64,000 bases of DNA from Streptomyces sp. NBC_00236 (GTDB lineage: Bacteria > Actinomycetota > Actinomycetes > Streptomycetales > Streptomycetaceae), in the NCBI RefSeq assembly GCF_036195045.1, contig NZ_CP108100.1, forward strand, positions 5,580,001 to 5,644,000, given 5' to 3'. The notes beneath the pieces were generated by a model. That model saw only the letters and a list, made by a program, of their open reading frames with translations. It ran no database searches and had not been told where the DNA came from. Numbering within the stretch: position 1 is the stretch's first letter; each line of letters opens with the position of its first letter. Position numbers and translations under genes: made by a program. This document shows positions 8,320 to 15,076 of this stretch, in pieces.

Positions 8320-8325
8320 CGCGGC

Positions 8326-8910
8326 ATGGCAGAAATTCTTGCTCTGGTCGAGGCACGTCTGCGGACGGCCCTGGGTGAACCGGACGCACGCGCGGCAGTG
8401 ACGTTTCTCGGGACGGACCGGATCGAGGTGCTCAGGTTCATCGACGGCGATGTGGTGAGGTACGCCACCCTCGGCATGTCCGCCCAGCCGATGGCCGATC
8501 CGACCGCCGCGCTCGCCGACCCGGTCAAGGGCCCGCGCGCCGAACTGGTCCTCTCGGTACGGGTCGGTCTCGCCGACACCGACCAGGTGCTGCGCAAGCT
8601 CGCGGTGCTGGCGGCCTCGCCGCAGGTGGAGGGGGTCGTCGTGGCGCCGGGCGCCTCCCTGGACGTGGGTGAACCGCTGTGGCCCGGGGCGCCGTTCGGC
8701 TCGGTGCTGGTCGCCGAGTCCGGAGGGCTGGTCGAGGATCTGGAACTGGACGAGCCGATGGAGCCCGTACGGTTCCTGCCGCTGCTGCCGATGACGCACA
8801 ACGAGGCGGCCTGGAAGCGGGTCCGCGGGGCACAGGAACTCCAGGAGCGGTGGCTTTCGCAGGGGACGGATCTGCGTGATCCGCTGCGTGGATCGGTCGC
8901 CCTGGACTGA
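8326..8910 (+). CDS. suppressor-of-fused (SUFU) domain protein
   Basis: The 194-residue single-domain protein is alpha/beta throughout (RAAVTFLGTDRIEVLRF, AELVLSVRVG, FLPLLPMTHNEAAWK). The last segment is the bacterial SUFU-family signature region. Bacterial SUFU proteins are cytoplasmic, often linked to immunity or polymorphic-toxin loci, but in Streptomyces this copy is a lone core gene and its role is unknown. There is no signal peptide or toxin gene nearby. The start is fixed by a leaderless-type promoter just upstream. Confidence 0.8.
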   Translation: MAEILALVEARLRTALGEPDARAAVTFLGTDRIEVLRFIDGDVVRYATLGMSAQPMADPTAALADPVKGPRAELVLSVRVGLADTDQVLRKLAVLAASPQVEGVVVAPGASLDVGEPLWPGAPFGSVLVAESGGLVEDLELDEPMEPVRFLPLLPMTHNEAAWKRVRGAQELQERWLSQGTDLRDPLRGSVALD

Positions 8911-8928
8911 GACGGACACAACAGCGCT

Positions 8929-8961
8929 GCCCCGCCGCGCGGCCGGGGCCGTGGGCGGGGC
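8929..8961. terminator. weak convergent terminator-like hairpin
   Basis: GCCCCGCC (8929-8936) pairs with GGCGGGGC (8954-8961) around a 17-nt GC-rich loop. It lies between convergent stops at 8910 and 8982 and has no T-tract. Confidence 0.35.
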
Positions 8962-8981
8962 GGTGAGGGCGGTGGGAGCGG

Positions 8982-10214
8982 TCAGTTGGCGAAGACCGTG
9001 ACACCGTCCTCCGTGGCGTGCTTCGGCTCCAGCTCCTCCGCCTCGTGGGTCAGCGCCGAGCGCCGGACCCAGACGACGACCGCGCCGATGACCGCGGCGA
9101 CGGCGGCGACCACGAACGGGATGTGGATGTTGCTCCACTCCTCGATCTTCGGGGCCAGGTAGGGCGCGGCGGCGGCCGCGAACCAGCGGACGAAGTTGTA
9201 GCCCGCACTGGCCACCGGGCGCGGTGCGTCGGAGACCCCGAGCGCGAGTTCGGTGTAGACGGTGTTGTTCATGCCGATGAAGGCGCCGGAGACGATGGTG
9301 CAGACGATCGCCGTCGTGTGGTTGCCGTACCCGAGGATGACCAGGTCCGCGGCGAGCAGCACCAGCGAGGCGCCGACCACCTTGAGCGAGCCGAAGCGCT
9401 TCTGCAGCCGCGGCGCGACGAGTACCGAGAAGACCGCCAGCAGCAGACCCCAGGCGAAGAAGACGGCGCCGGACTTGTACGGCGACATGTTCAGCACGAA
9501 CGGTGTGAACGCCAGGATCGTGAAGAACGCGTAGTTGTAGAAGAACGCCGAGGTCGCGACGGAGGCGAGCCCGCGGTGGCCGAGCGCCTTGAGCGGGTCG
9601 AGCAGGGAGGTCTTGCGGGCCGGCCTGGGCTGTTCCTTCAGGAACGCCGTGATGCAGACGAAGCCGATCGCCATCAGCGCGGCCGTGCCGAAGAACGGGT
9701 AGCGCCAGCTGGCGTCACCGAGCAGCGCCCCGAGCAGCGGCCCGCAGGCCATGCCGAGGCCGAGAGCCGATTCGTACAGCAGGATCGCCGCCGAGCTGCC
9801 GCCCGCGGCGGCTCCCACGATCACGGCGAGTGCCGTCGAGACGAAGAGCGCGTTGCCCAGGCCCCAGCCGGCCCGGAAGCCGACGAGCTCGGCGACGGAG
9901 GACGAGGTGCCGGAGAGTGCGGCGAAGACCACGACGAGCGCGAGACCGGCCAGCAGGGTCTTGCGTCCCCCGATGCGGCTGGAGACGAAGCCGGTGACGA
10001 GCATCGCCACGGCCGTGATCAGGAAGTACGAGGTGAACAGCAGGGACACCTGGCTCGGCGTCGCCTCCAGGCCCTTCGCGATGGACGGGAGAATCGGGTC
10101 CACGAGGCCGATTCCCATGAACGCGACGACGGAAGCGCCCGCTGTGGCCCAGACGGCCTTCGGCTGGCGCAGGATGCTCGCCGTTCCTTGTTCGAACGGA
10201 TCCTCTCCCTGCAT
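8982..10214 (-). CDS. major facilitator superfamily transporter, drug-exporter type
   Basis: The 410-residue protein has about 12 transmembrane helices. The loop after TM2 reads GFVSSRIGGRKTLL, the MFS motif-A region. An opening LVDPILPSIAKGL, as in Bcr/EmrB- and QacA-like exporters, also supports a proton-driven efflux pump in the cytoplasmic membrane. Substrate cannot be predicted. Its promoter contains a TTAG-N5-CTAA dyad between -35 and -10, so it is probably repressed by a dedicated regulator that is not adjacent. The C-terminal tail (EAEELEPKHATEDGVTVFAN) is cytoplasmic and acidic. Confidence 0.9.
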   Translation of the reverse strand: MQGEDPFEQGTASILRQPKAVWATAGASVVAFMGIGLVDPILPSIAKGLEATPSQVSLLFTSYFLITAVAMLVTGFVSSRIGGRKTLLAGLALVVVFAALSGTSSSVAELVGFRAGWGLGNALFVSTALAVIVGAAAGGSSAAILLYESALGLGMACGPLLGALLGDASWRYPFFGTAALMAIGFVCITAFLKEQPRPARKTSLLDPLKALGHRGLASVATSAFFYNYAFFTILAFTPFVLNMSPYKSGAVFFAWGLLLAVFSVLVAPRLQKRFGSLKVVGASLVLLAADLVILGYGNHTTAIVCTIVSGAFIGMNNTVYTELALGVSDAPRPVASAGYNFVRWFAAAAAPYLAPKIEEWSNIHIPFVVAAVAAVIGAVVVWVRRSALTHEAEELEPKHATEDGVTVFAN

Positions 10215-10253
10215 GGGACTACTCGCTCTCCACTAGATCGGTGTGTTGTGCAC

Positions 10254-10283
10254 AGAATAAGTTAGAGTGCCTAATAAATGCAA
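10254..10283 (-). promoter_or_regulatory. MFS gene promoter with embedded operator dyad
   Basis: On the minus strand, TTGCAT (10278-10283) and TATTCT (10254-10259) are separated by 18 bp, a good vegetative promoter. The dyad TTAGaGTGcCTAA (10262-10274) lies entirely in the spacer, where a bound repressor would block polymerase. The AT-rich patch stands out strongly from the surrounding 72% GC DNA. Confidence 0.6.
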
Positions 10284-10371
10284 ACTACATCTAAATCTGC
10301 TGGTCGGAGCCACGCTGCGGAAGGGTGATCGTCCTTGACGCGGGGGCGGCCGGGGAGGACCGTTGGTCGCT

Positions 10372-11016
10372 ATGAGGGGCGAACCCAGTTGCCCGAAGTG
10401 CGGAGGCCGGGTCAAGGCGCCCGGTTTCTTCGACGACACCTGGCAGTGCGAGCTGCACGGCAGCGTGCACCCGATGCAGCCGGTCATCCCGCCCAGCGTC
10501 GAAGCACTCGGGGTGGTGGTTCACCGCGCCCAGGTGCCGGTGTGGATGCCCTGGCCGCTGCCGGTCGGCTGGCTGTTCACCGGTGTCGCGGCTGCGGGCG
10601 ACGACCGCAGCGGCGGCCGGGCCACCGCTGTCGCCTGCTCCGGGCCGGGGCCGCTCGGCGGAATCGGGGAGCTGCTCCTCGTCGCCGAGGAGCTCGGTGT
10701 CGGACTCGGGGCCCGGTACGCGGGGATCGACGGGCCGGACCCGGGCCCGCTGCTGAGGGTCGACGGACCGCCGGACGTCAAGGTGCTCGCCGCCGGCCGC
10801 CCCACCCCGCTCTGGCACGTGAAGGACGCCCCCGCCGACCGGGCGGTGTTCGCCGGAGAGGCGCGCGGGCTCTGGCTGTGGGCCATCGTCTGGCCCGAGC
10901 AGTCGGGACTCCTGATGTACGACGAACTGGTGCTCACCGATCTCCGCGACGCCGGGGGAGAGGTCGACCTGGTGCCCTGCGGCGCCCTCACGCCCCGGCT
11001 GCTGACGGGACCCTGA
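10372..11016 (+). CDS. DUF6758-like conserved hypothetical protein with N-terminal zinc ribbon
   Basis: The product is 214 residues from ATG 10372, with GGGGAGGA about 12 nt upstream; a TTG at 10363 is a poorer start. CPKCGG near the N-terminus, followed by WQCELH, gives a four-ligand zinc-ribbon pattern. The remaining protein is Gly/Leu/Trp-rich with no membrane helix long enough to be certain (WMPWPLPVGWLFTG is short). The family seems limited to streptomycetes and relatives, with no known function. It is transcribed away from the MFS exporter and toward the PHP phosphoesterase 86 bp downstream. Confidence 0.8.
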   Translation: MRGEPSCPKCGGRVKAPGFFDDTWQCELHGSVHPMQPVIPPSVEALGVVVHRAQVPVWMPWPLPVGWLFTGVAAAGDDRSGGRATAVACSGPGPLGGIGELLLVAEELGVGLGARYAGIDGPDPGPLLRVDGPPDVKVLAAGRPTPLWHVKDAPADRAVFAGEARGLWLWAIVWPEQSGLLMYDELVLTDLRDAGGEVDLVPCGALTPRLLTGP

Positions 11017-11102
11017 GCGGCTGCCGGGCGGCCGGGGCGGACCCGTTCGCCGGTTATCCTTGAGCGTCCCCCACCCGGCCGCGAGCATCTGGAGTACGTG
11101 TC

Positions 11103-11969
11103 GTGCGCATCGACCTGCACACCCACTCCACCGCCTCGGACGGTACGGACACCCCCGCCGAGCTGGTGCGCAACGCGGCTGCCGCGGGGCTCGACGTCGT
11201 GGCCCTCACCGACCACGACACCGTCCGCGGTCACGCCGCGGCGAAGGCCGCACTCCCCGAGGGCCTCACCCTGGTCACCGGTGCCGAGCTCTCCTGCCGC
11301 CTCGACGGCGTGGGGCTGCACATGCTGGCGTACCTCTTCGATCCCGACGAGCCCGAACTGGCGCGCGAGCGCGAGCTGGTGCGCGACGACCGGGTGCCGC
11401 GCGCGCAGACCATGGTGCGCAGGCTCCGGGAGCTGGGCGTCCCGGTCGAGTGGGAACAGGTCGCACGGATCGCGGGCGACGGCTCGGTCGGGCGGCCGCA
11501 CATCGCCACCGCACTGGTCGAGCTCGGCGTCGTCGAGACCGTCTCCGACGCCTTCACGCCCGAGTGGCTCGCCGACGGCGGACGCGCGTACGCCGAGAAG
11601 CACGAACTCGACCCCTTCGACGCGATCCGGCTGGTCAAGGCCGCCGGCGGCGTCACCGTCTTCGCCCACCCGGCCGCCGTCAAGCGCGGCGAGGTGGTCC
11701 CCGAGTCGTCGATGGCCAGGCTCGCCGCCGCGGGGCTCGACGGCATCGAGGTCGACCACATGGACCACGACGAGCCCACCCGGGCCCGGCTGCGCGGACT
11801 CGCCCGCGAGCTCGGCCTGCTCACGACCGGCTCCAGCGACTACCACGGCAGCCGCAAGACCGTGGCGCTCGGCGAGTACACCACCGACCCGGAGATCTAC
11901 GGCGAGATCACCCGGCGCGCCACGGGAGCCTTCCCGGTACCGGGCGCCGGCGGGCCCGCCGTCCGGTAA
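11103..11969 (+). CDS. PHP-domain metal-dependent phosphoesterase (TrpH/RNase AM type)
   Basis: The 288-residue protein opens with the PHP motif 1 DLHTHSTASDG (residues 3-13), then LTDHDT as motif 2 (about 37-42), an inserted helical region, FAHP as motif 3 and SSDYHG as motif 4. These His/Asp residues bind two or three metals. Close relatives act on 3',5'-bisphosphonucleotides and shorten RNA or oligonucleotide 5' ends. The GTG start at 11103 follows a GGAGTACGTGTC segment. It is probably transcribed separately from marC, which begins 150 bp later. Confidence 0.92.
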   Translation: MRIDLHTHSTASDGTDTPAELVRNAAAAGLDVVALTDHDTVRGHAAAKAALPEGLTLVTGAELSCRLDGVGLHMLAYLFDPDEPELARERELVRDDRVPRAQTMVRRLRELGVPVEWEQVARIAGDGSVGRPHIATALVELGVVETVSDAFTPEWLADGGRAYAEKHELDPFDAIRLVKAAGGVTVFAHPAAVKRGEVVPESSMARLAAAGLDGIEVDHMDHDEPTRARLRGLARELGLLTTGSSDYHGSRKTVALGEYTTDPEIYGEITRRATGAFPVPGAGGPAVR

Positions 11970-12122
11970 CGGCCCACACGCCACCCCTTCACGTACACGC
12001 CCGCGCCGCAGCGCGCCCGCGTGACGCCCGCTCGTCCCCGCCCCACGTCACGGCAGCCGGTCCGGCAGGCCGCGGGGGCGCCTCTCCCCACGCATGTCCG
12101 CTCTCTCCTCGCAAGGCTCACT

Positions 12123-12728
12123 GTGTTCGACGTCGCTGTCTTCGGATCCCTTTTTCTCACCCTTTTTGTGATTATGGATCCGCCCGGGATCACCCCGATC
12201 TTCCTCGCCCTCACCGCGGGCCGCCCCGCCCGGATGCAGCGCAGGATGGCGCTGCAGGCGGTCGCCGTCGCCTTCGGTGTCATCGCCGTCTTCGGGCTGC
12301 TCGGCCAGCAGATCCTGGACTACCTGCACGTCTCCGTACCCGCGCTGATGATCGCGGGCGGACTGCTCCTGCTGCTGATCGCGCTCGATCTGCTGACCGG
12401 CAAGACCGACGAGCCGACGCAGACCAAGGACGTCAACGTGGCGCTGGTGCCCCTCGGCATGCCGCTGCTCGCCGGTCCCGGAGCGATCGTCTCCGTCATC
12501 CTCGCGGTGCAGCACGCCGACACCGTCGGCAGCCAGATCTCGGTCTGGACGGCCATCATCGTCATGCACGTCGTGCTCTGGCTGACCATGCGCTACTCGC
12601 TGCTGATCATCCGGGTCATCAAGGACGGCGGCGTCGTGCTGGTCACCAGGCTCGCCGGGATGATGCTGTCCGCCATCGCCGTCCAGCAGATCATCAACGG
12701 CGTCACCCAGGTCATCCAGAACGCCTGA
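12123..12728 (+). CDS. MarC-family integral membrane protein
   Basis: The 201-residue protein, from GTG 12123 with AAGG 7 nt upstream, matches the usual MarC length; the longer open frame to 12021 adds a non-hydrophobic Arg/Pro-rich stretch. Six transmembrane helices are visible, with the family signature PPGITPIFLALT early in the protein and PLLAGPGAIVSVI in the middle. MarC proteins were once linked to multiple antibiotic resistance, but that role is not supported and the substrate is unknown; some archaeal relatives move amino acids. A very strong terminator ends the unit. Confidence 0.88.
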   Translation: MFDVAVFGSLFLTLFVIMDPPGITPIFLALTAGRPARMQRRMALQAVAVAFGVIAVFGLLGQQILDYLHVSVPALMIAGGLLLLLIALDLLTGKTDEPTQTKDVNVALVPLGMPLLAGPGAIVSVILAVQHADTVGSQISVWTAIIVMHVVLWLTMRYSLLIIRVIKDGGVVLVTRLAGMMLSAIAVQQIINGVTQVIQNA

Positions 12729-12745
12729 CCGGGCCCGGACGCCAC

Positions 12746-12785
12746 AGCGCCCCCGCACGGATCTTCCGTGCGGGGGCGCTTCGTC
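12746..12785 (+). terminator. intrinsic terminator after marC
   Basis: A perfect 16-bp stem (12746-12761 with 12765-12780) has a TCT loop and is followed by TCGTCTTT. It also faces the convergent 50-residue gene and could stop both. Confidence 0.9.
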
Positions 12786-12822
12786 TTTGTACGTCGGCGT
12801 CTTTACTTACGTCGGCAAGGCA

Positions 12823-12975
12823 TTACGAAGCCGAGGTCTCGGCCGGGCGGATATAGATGCGCTGGCCGATTGCTGCGGCCTGCTGCACGATCCGGTTGAC
12901 GGAGGCGGCGTCCACGACGGTGCTGTCCACGGCGGTACCGTCGACATCGTCGAGTCGCATGATCTCGAAGCGCAT
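12823..12975 (-). CDS. small conserved hypothetical protein (50 aa)
   Basis: The start at 12975 is set by GAAGGGA about 8 nt upstream. The product is 50 residues, acidic in the middle (LDDVDGTAVDSTVVDAAS), with a C-terminal basic-aromatic strand (IGQRIYIRPAE). It has no signal peptide, cysteines or known motif. The same small gene seems to recur beside NYN-domain genes in streptomycetes, as far as I recall. It is divergent from the NYN gene across a 223-bp AT-richer spacer, which is the likely shared promoter region. Confidence 0.7.
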   Translation of the reverse strand: MRFEIMRLDDVDGTAVDSTVVDAASVNRIVQQAAAIGQRIYIRPAETSAS

Positions 12976-13198
12976 AAGGCTTCCCTTCGTCTGATCCTCC
13001 TGCTGGAGAACTACTGGGAGGACGGGTGGCCCGTCCGCAAGGATGTGGAGCGCACAGGCATCTCTGTCCCGCGCCCCACGGTGTGTACAACGGCTTGCCC
13101 TCTGCAATCATTCCCTACGCTAAGGAAATTTTTTGGATGTCTAAGTACCAGCAGGTAACCGAGCATGCGCGGACGACGGATTCCGCGACGAGGTCCGC

Positions 13199-14086
13199 AT
13201 GAACGAGGCAGAGACCGCCGACCGTCTGGACCGCACCAACGAACTGCTCCTGCGGGTGCTCGCGGAGGTGTCGAAGACCCCGTCGACCCACGCGATCTTC
13301 GTGGACGCGGGCTACGTGTACGCCGCGGCCGGGCTGCTCGTCACCGGCACCGAGGACCGGCGCTCCTTCGACCTCGACGCCGAAGGGCTGATCGAGGCGT
13401 TCATCGACAAGGCCCGCACCATCTTCGCGGACAGCAGGCTGCTGCGCGTGTACTGGTACGACGGGGCCAGACGCCGGATCCACACCGTCGAGCAGCAGTC
13501 CATCGCCGAACTCCCCGACGTCAAGGTCAGGCTGGGCAACCTCAACGCCAACAACCAGCAGAAGGGCGTCGACTCACTCATCCGCACCGACCTCGAATCC
13601 CTCGCCCGGCACCGCGCCATCAGCGATGCCGCCCTGGTCGGCGGCGACGAGGACCTCGTGTCGGCCGTCGAGGCGGCGCAGGGGTACGGGGCCCGGGTCC
13701 ACCTGTGGGGCATCGAGGCAGGCGAAGGGCGCAACCAGGCCGAACCGCTGCTCTGGGAGGTCGACAGCCAGCGCACCTTCGACCTCGACTTCTGTCGCCC
13801 GTACGTGACCAGACGCCCCGTCACCACCTACGAGGACGACAGCCCGGCGCCCTCGCGTGAGGACGTCCGCTTCGTCGGAGCGCAGATCGCCGCCACCTGG
13901 CTCTCCGCCCGCGGCCGCGAGTCCCTGGCCGACCTGCTGCCCGGACACCCGTATCTGCCGGGCTCCGTCGACCAGGATCTGCTGGTCGAGGCCGAGCGGC
14001 TGCTCCAGCACTCGCTGCGTGGCCACGCCCATCTGCGCCGGGCGCTGCGTGACGGCTTCTGGCAGCACCTTCAGGCGCAGTACTGA
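13199..14086 (+). CDS. NYN-domain (PIN-like) protein, putative ribonuclease
   Basis: The 295-residue protein has an N-terminal coiled segment and then an NYN domain (about 30-190). Acidic residues typical of PIN-like nucleases are visible: FVDAGYVY, KGVDSLIRTDL and GGDEDLVSAVEAA, the last being the DxDF-like metal site. The C-terminal 90 residues are helical (LADLLPGHPYLPGSVDQDLLVEAE), resembling a small RNA- or DNA-binding helical module. NYN proteins cleave RNA in other systems; no target can be named here. Start ATG 13199 has GAGG 7 nt upstream. Confidence 0.85.
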   Translation: MNEAETADRLDRTNELLLRVLAEVSKTPSTHAIFVDAGYVYAAAGLLVTGTEDRRSFDLDAEGLIEAFIDKARTIFADSRLLRVYWYDGARRRIHTVEQQSIAELPDVKVRLGNLNANNQQKGVDSLIRTDLESLARHRAISDAALVGGDEDLVSAVEAAQGYGARVHLWGIEAGEGRNQAEPLLWEVDSQRTFDLDFCRPYVTRRPVTTYEDDSPAPSREDVRFVGAQIAATWLSARGRESLADLLPGHPYLPGSVDQDLLVEAERLLQHSLRGHAHLRRALRDGFWQHLQAQY

Positions 14087-14097
14087 CGCCGGCCGCC

Positions 14098-14115
14098 CGC
14101 GCGGGTACCCGCGCG
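14098..14115. terminator. short palindromic terminator between convergent genes
   Basis: An 18-bp perfect palindrome (CGCGCGGGTACCCGCGCG) lies between the NYN stop (14086) and the hydrolase stop (14129). It has no T-tract. Confidence 0.4.
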
Positions 14116-14128
14116 TCCTCGCCATCGC

Positions 14129-14974
14129 TCACAGGCTGTCCCAGAAGGAGACGAGCGCGGCCGCCGTCGGCTCCGGCCGGTCCGTGTTGGGTGAGTGCTC
14201 GGCGCCCTCGATCCGGGTGCGGCGCGCGCCGAGGCGTACCGCCATCGCGTCGAGCAGCGGCACCGGCCAGACGTCGTCGCGCTCGCCCGAGATCACATGG
14301 ACCGGCAGTCCCGTGGCGGCGAGCTCGGCCACCCGGTCCGGCTCGGTGGCCAGCTGCCGGCCGGTGGCGATCAGCTGCGCGGGGCGGTGGCGCAGCCAGC
14401 GCTGCCGCATGTCCTCGCCGTCCGTCTCCGCCTCGGCCGGCGGGTCGAGGGCGCGCATGGCGGCCCAGACGTCGTCCATGCTCATCGTGGCGAGCGCGTC
14501 ACCGAGGATCTTCAGCTTGACCTGCTGGGCCTCGATGACCTCGGCGGGCCCGGAGGACATCAGGGTGAGCGAGCGGAACGGCGCGGGGTCCAGCAGTGCG
14601 GCAGCGCGCGCGATCTGCCCGCCGAGTGAGTGGCCGAGCAGGTCGACCGCTCCGTCGCCGAGGCCGAGCGCGGCCGTCTGCGCGCCTACGTCCTGTGCCA
14701 ACTCACCCTGGTCATAGGCCTCCTGACGGTCCGTCCCGTCCGTCTCGTACTGGCCGCGCCCGTCGACCGTGACGGCGCGGTAGCCGGCGTCGGCGAGCGG
14801 TTGCAGCAGCGCGATGAAGTCCTCCTTGCTGCCGGTGAACCCGGGCAGGAGGAGGACGGTGCCCCGCGGTCGCGTACGCGGCACCGCGTCCAGGACGGCG
14901 AAGTCCCCGCGCCCCGTGTGCAGGGTGCGGGGGCGGGCGCAGGGCGGCGGGACGAAGGTGGGTGGCCTGCTCAT
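14129..14974 (-). CDS. alpha/beta hydrolase
   Basis: The 281-residue cytoplasmic protein has the nucleophile elbow GHSLGG (about 114-119), an oxyanion-loop region LLPGFTGSKEDF, an acid residue in SGERDDVWP and the catalytic His in GAEHSPNTD near the C-terminus, so the triad appears complete. This is the general esterase/lyase fold and the substrate cannot be inferred. It reads away from the rhlE gene terminator and converges on the NYN gene. Confidence 0.85.
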   Translation of the reverse strand: MSRPPTFVPPPCARPRTLHTGRGDFAVLDAVPRTRPRGTVLLLPGFTGSKEDFIALLQPLADAGYRAVTVDGRGQYETDGTDRQEAYDQGELAQDVGAQTAALGLGDGAVDLLGHSLGGQIARAAALLDPAPFRSLTLMSSGPAEVIEAQQVKLKILGDALATMSMDDVWAAMRALDPPAEAETDGEDMRQRWLRHRPAQLIATGRQLATEPDRVAELAATGLPVHVISGERDDVWPVPLLDAMAVRLGARRTRIEGAEHSPNTDRPEPTAAALVSFWDSL

Positions 14975-15020
14975 GGGACGAGGTTACGGCGGCGGGCGGG
15001 GTCCGTCATGCGGTGGAACG

Positions 15021-15056
15021 CCGGACGGGCCCGAGGAAACCCTCGGGCCCGTCCGG
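15021..15056 (-). terminator. intrinsic terminator of the RhlE helicase gene
   Basis: A perfect 16-bp stem (15021-15036 with 15041-15056) has an AAAC loop and sits 20 bp past the helicase stop. There is no strong T-tract, as is common in Streptomyces. Confidence 0.75.
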
Positions 15057-15076
15057 GCGGTCGTTCGATGCCGTGC

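Larger units (their letters stand above)
7915..8325 (-). promoter_or_regulatory. long untranslated leader of corA and divergent promoter region
   Basis: No gene fits in these 411 bp between corA and the divergent SUFU-like gene. The corA side carries a run of dyads between 8179 and 8252, described separately, then about 260 nt of less structured leader ending in the corA ribosome site. A TTGACC hexamer (8278-8283, minus strand) could be a -35, but the nearest TAGCCT (8259-8264) is only 13 nt away, so I do not call the promoter. The right edge holds the -10 of the SUFU-like gene. Confidence 0.55.

Noticed and set aside
8029..8325. Magnesium M-box riboswitch in the corA leader
   Set aside because: The conserved M-box blocks are not recognisable by eye. 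Kept only as an unclassified structured leader.
10262..10274. Iron-regulator (DmdR/IdeR) box before the MFS gene
   Set aside because: The half-sites match partly, but the centre is one base short of the 19-bp consensus and several positions differ. A regulator name cannot be justified.
12787..13158. Plus-strand frame across the small minus-strand gene at 12823
   Set aside because: It begins inside a terminator, has no ribosome site, and the opposite strand has a well-placed one.
13165..13860. Arg-rich plus-strand frame overlapping the NYN gene
   Set aside because: A shifted reading of the NYN gene; codon composition and lack of domains mark it as a shadow.
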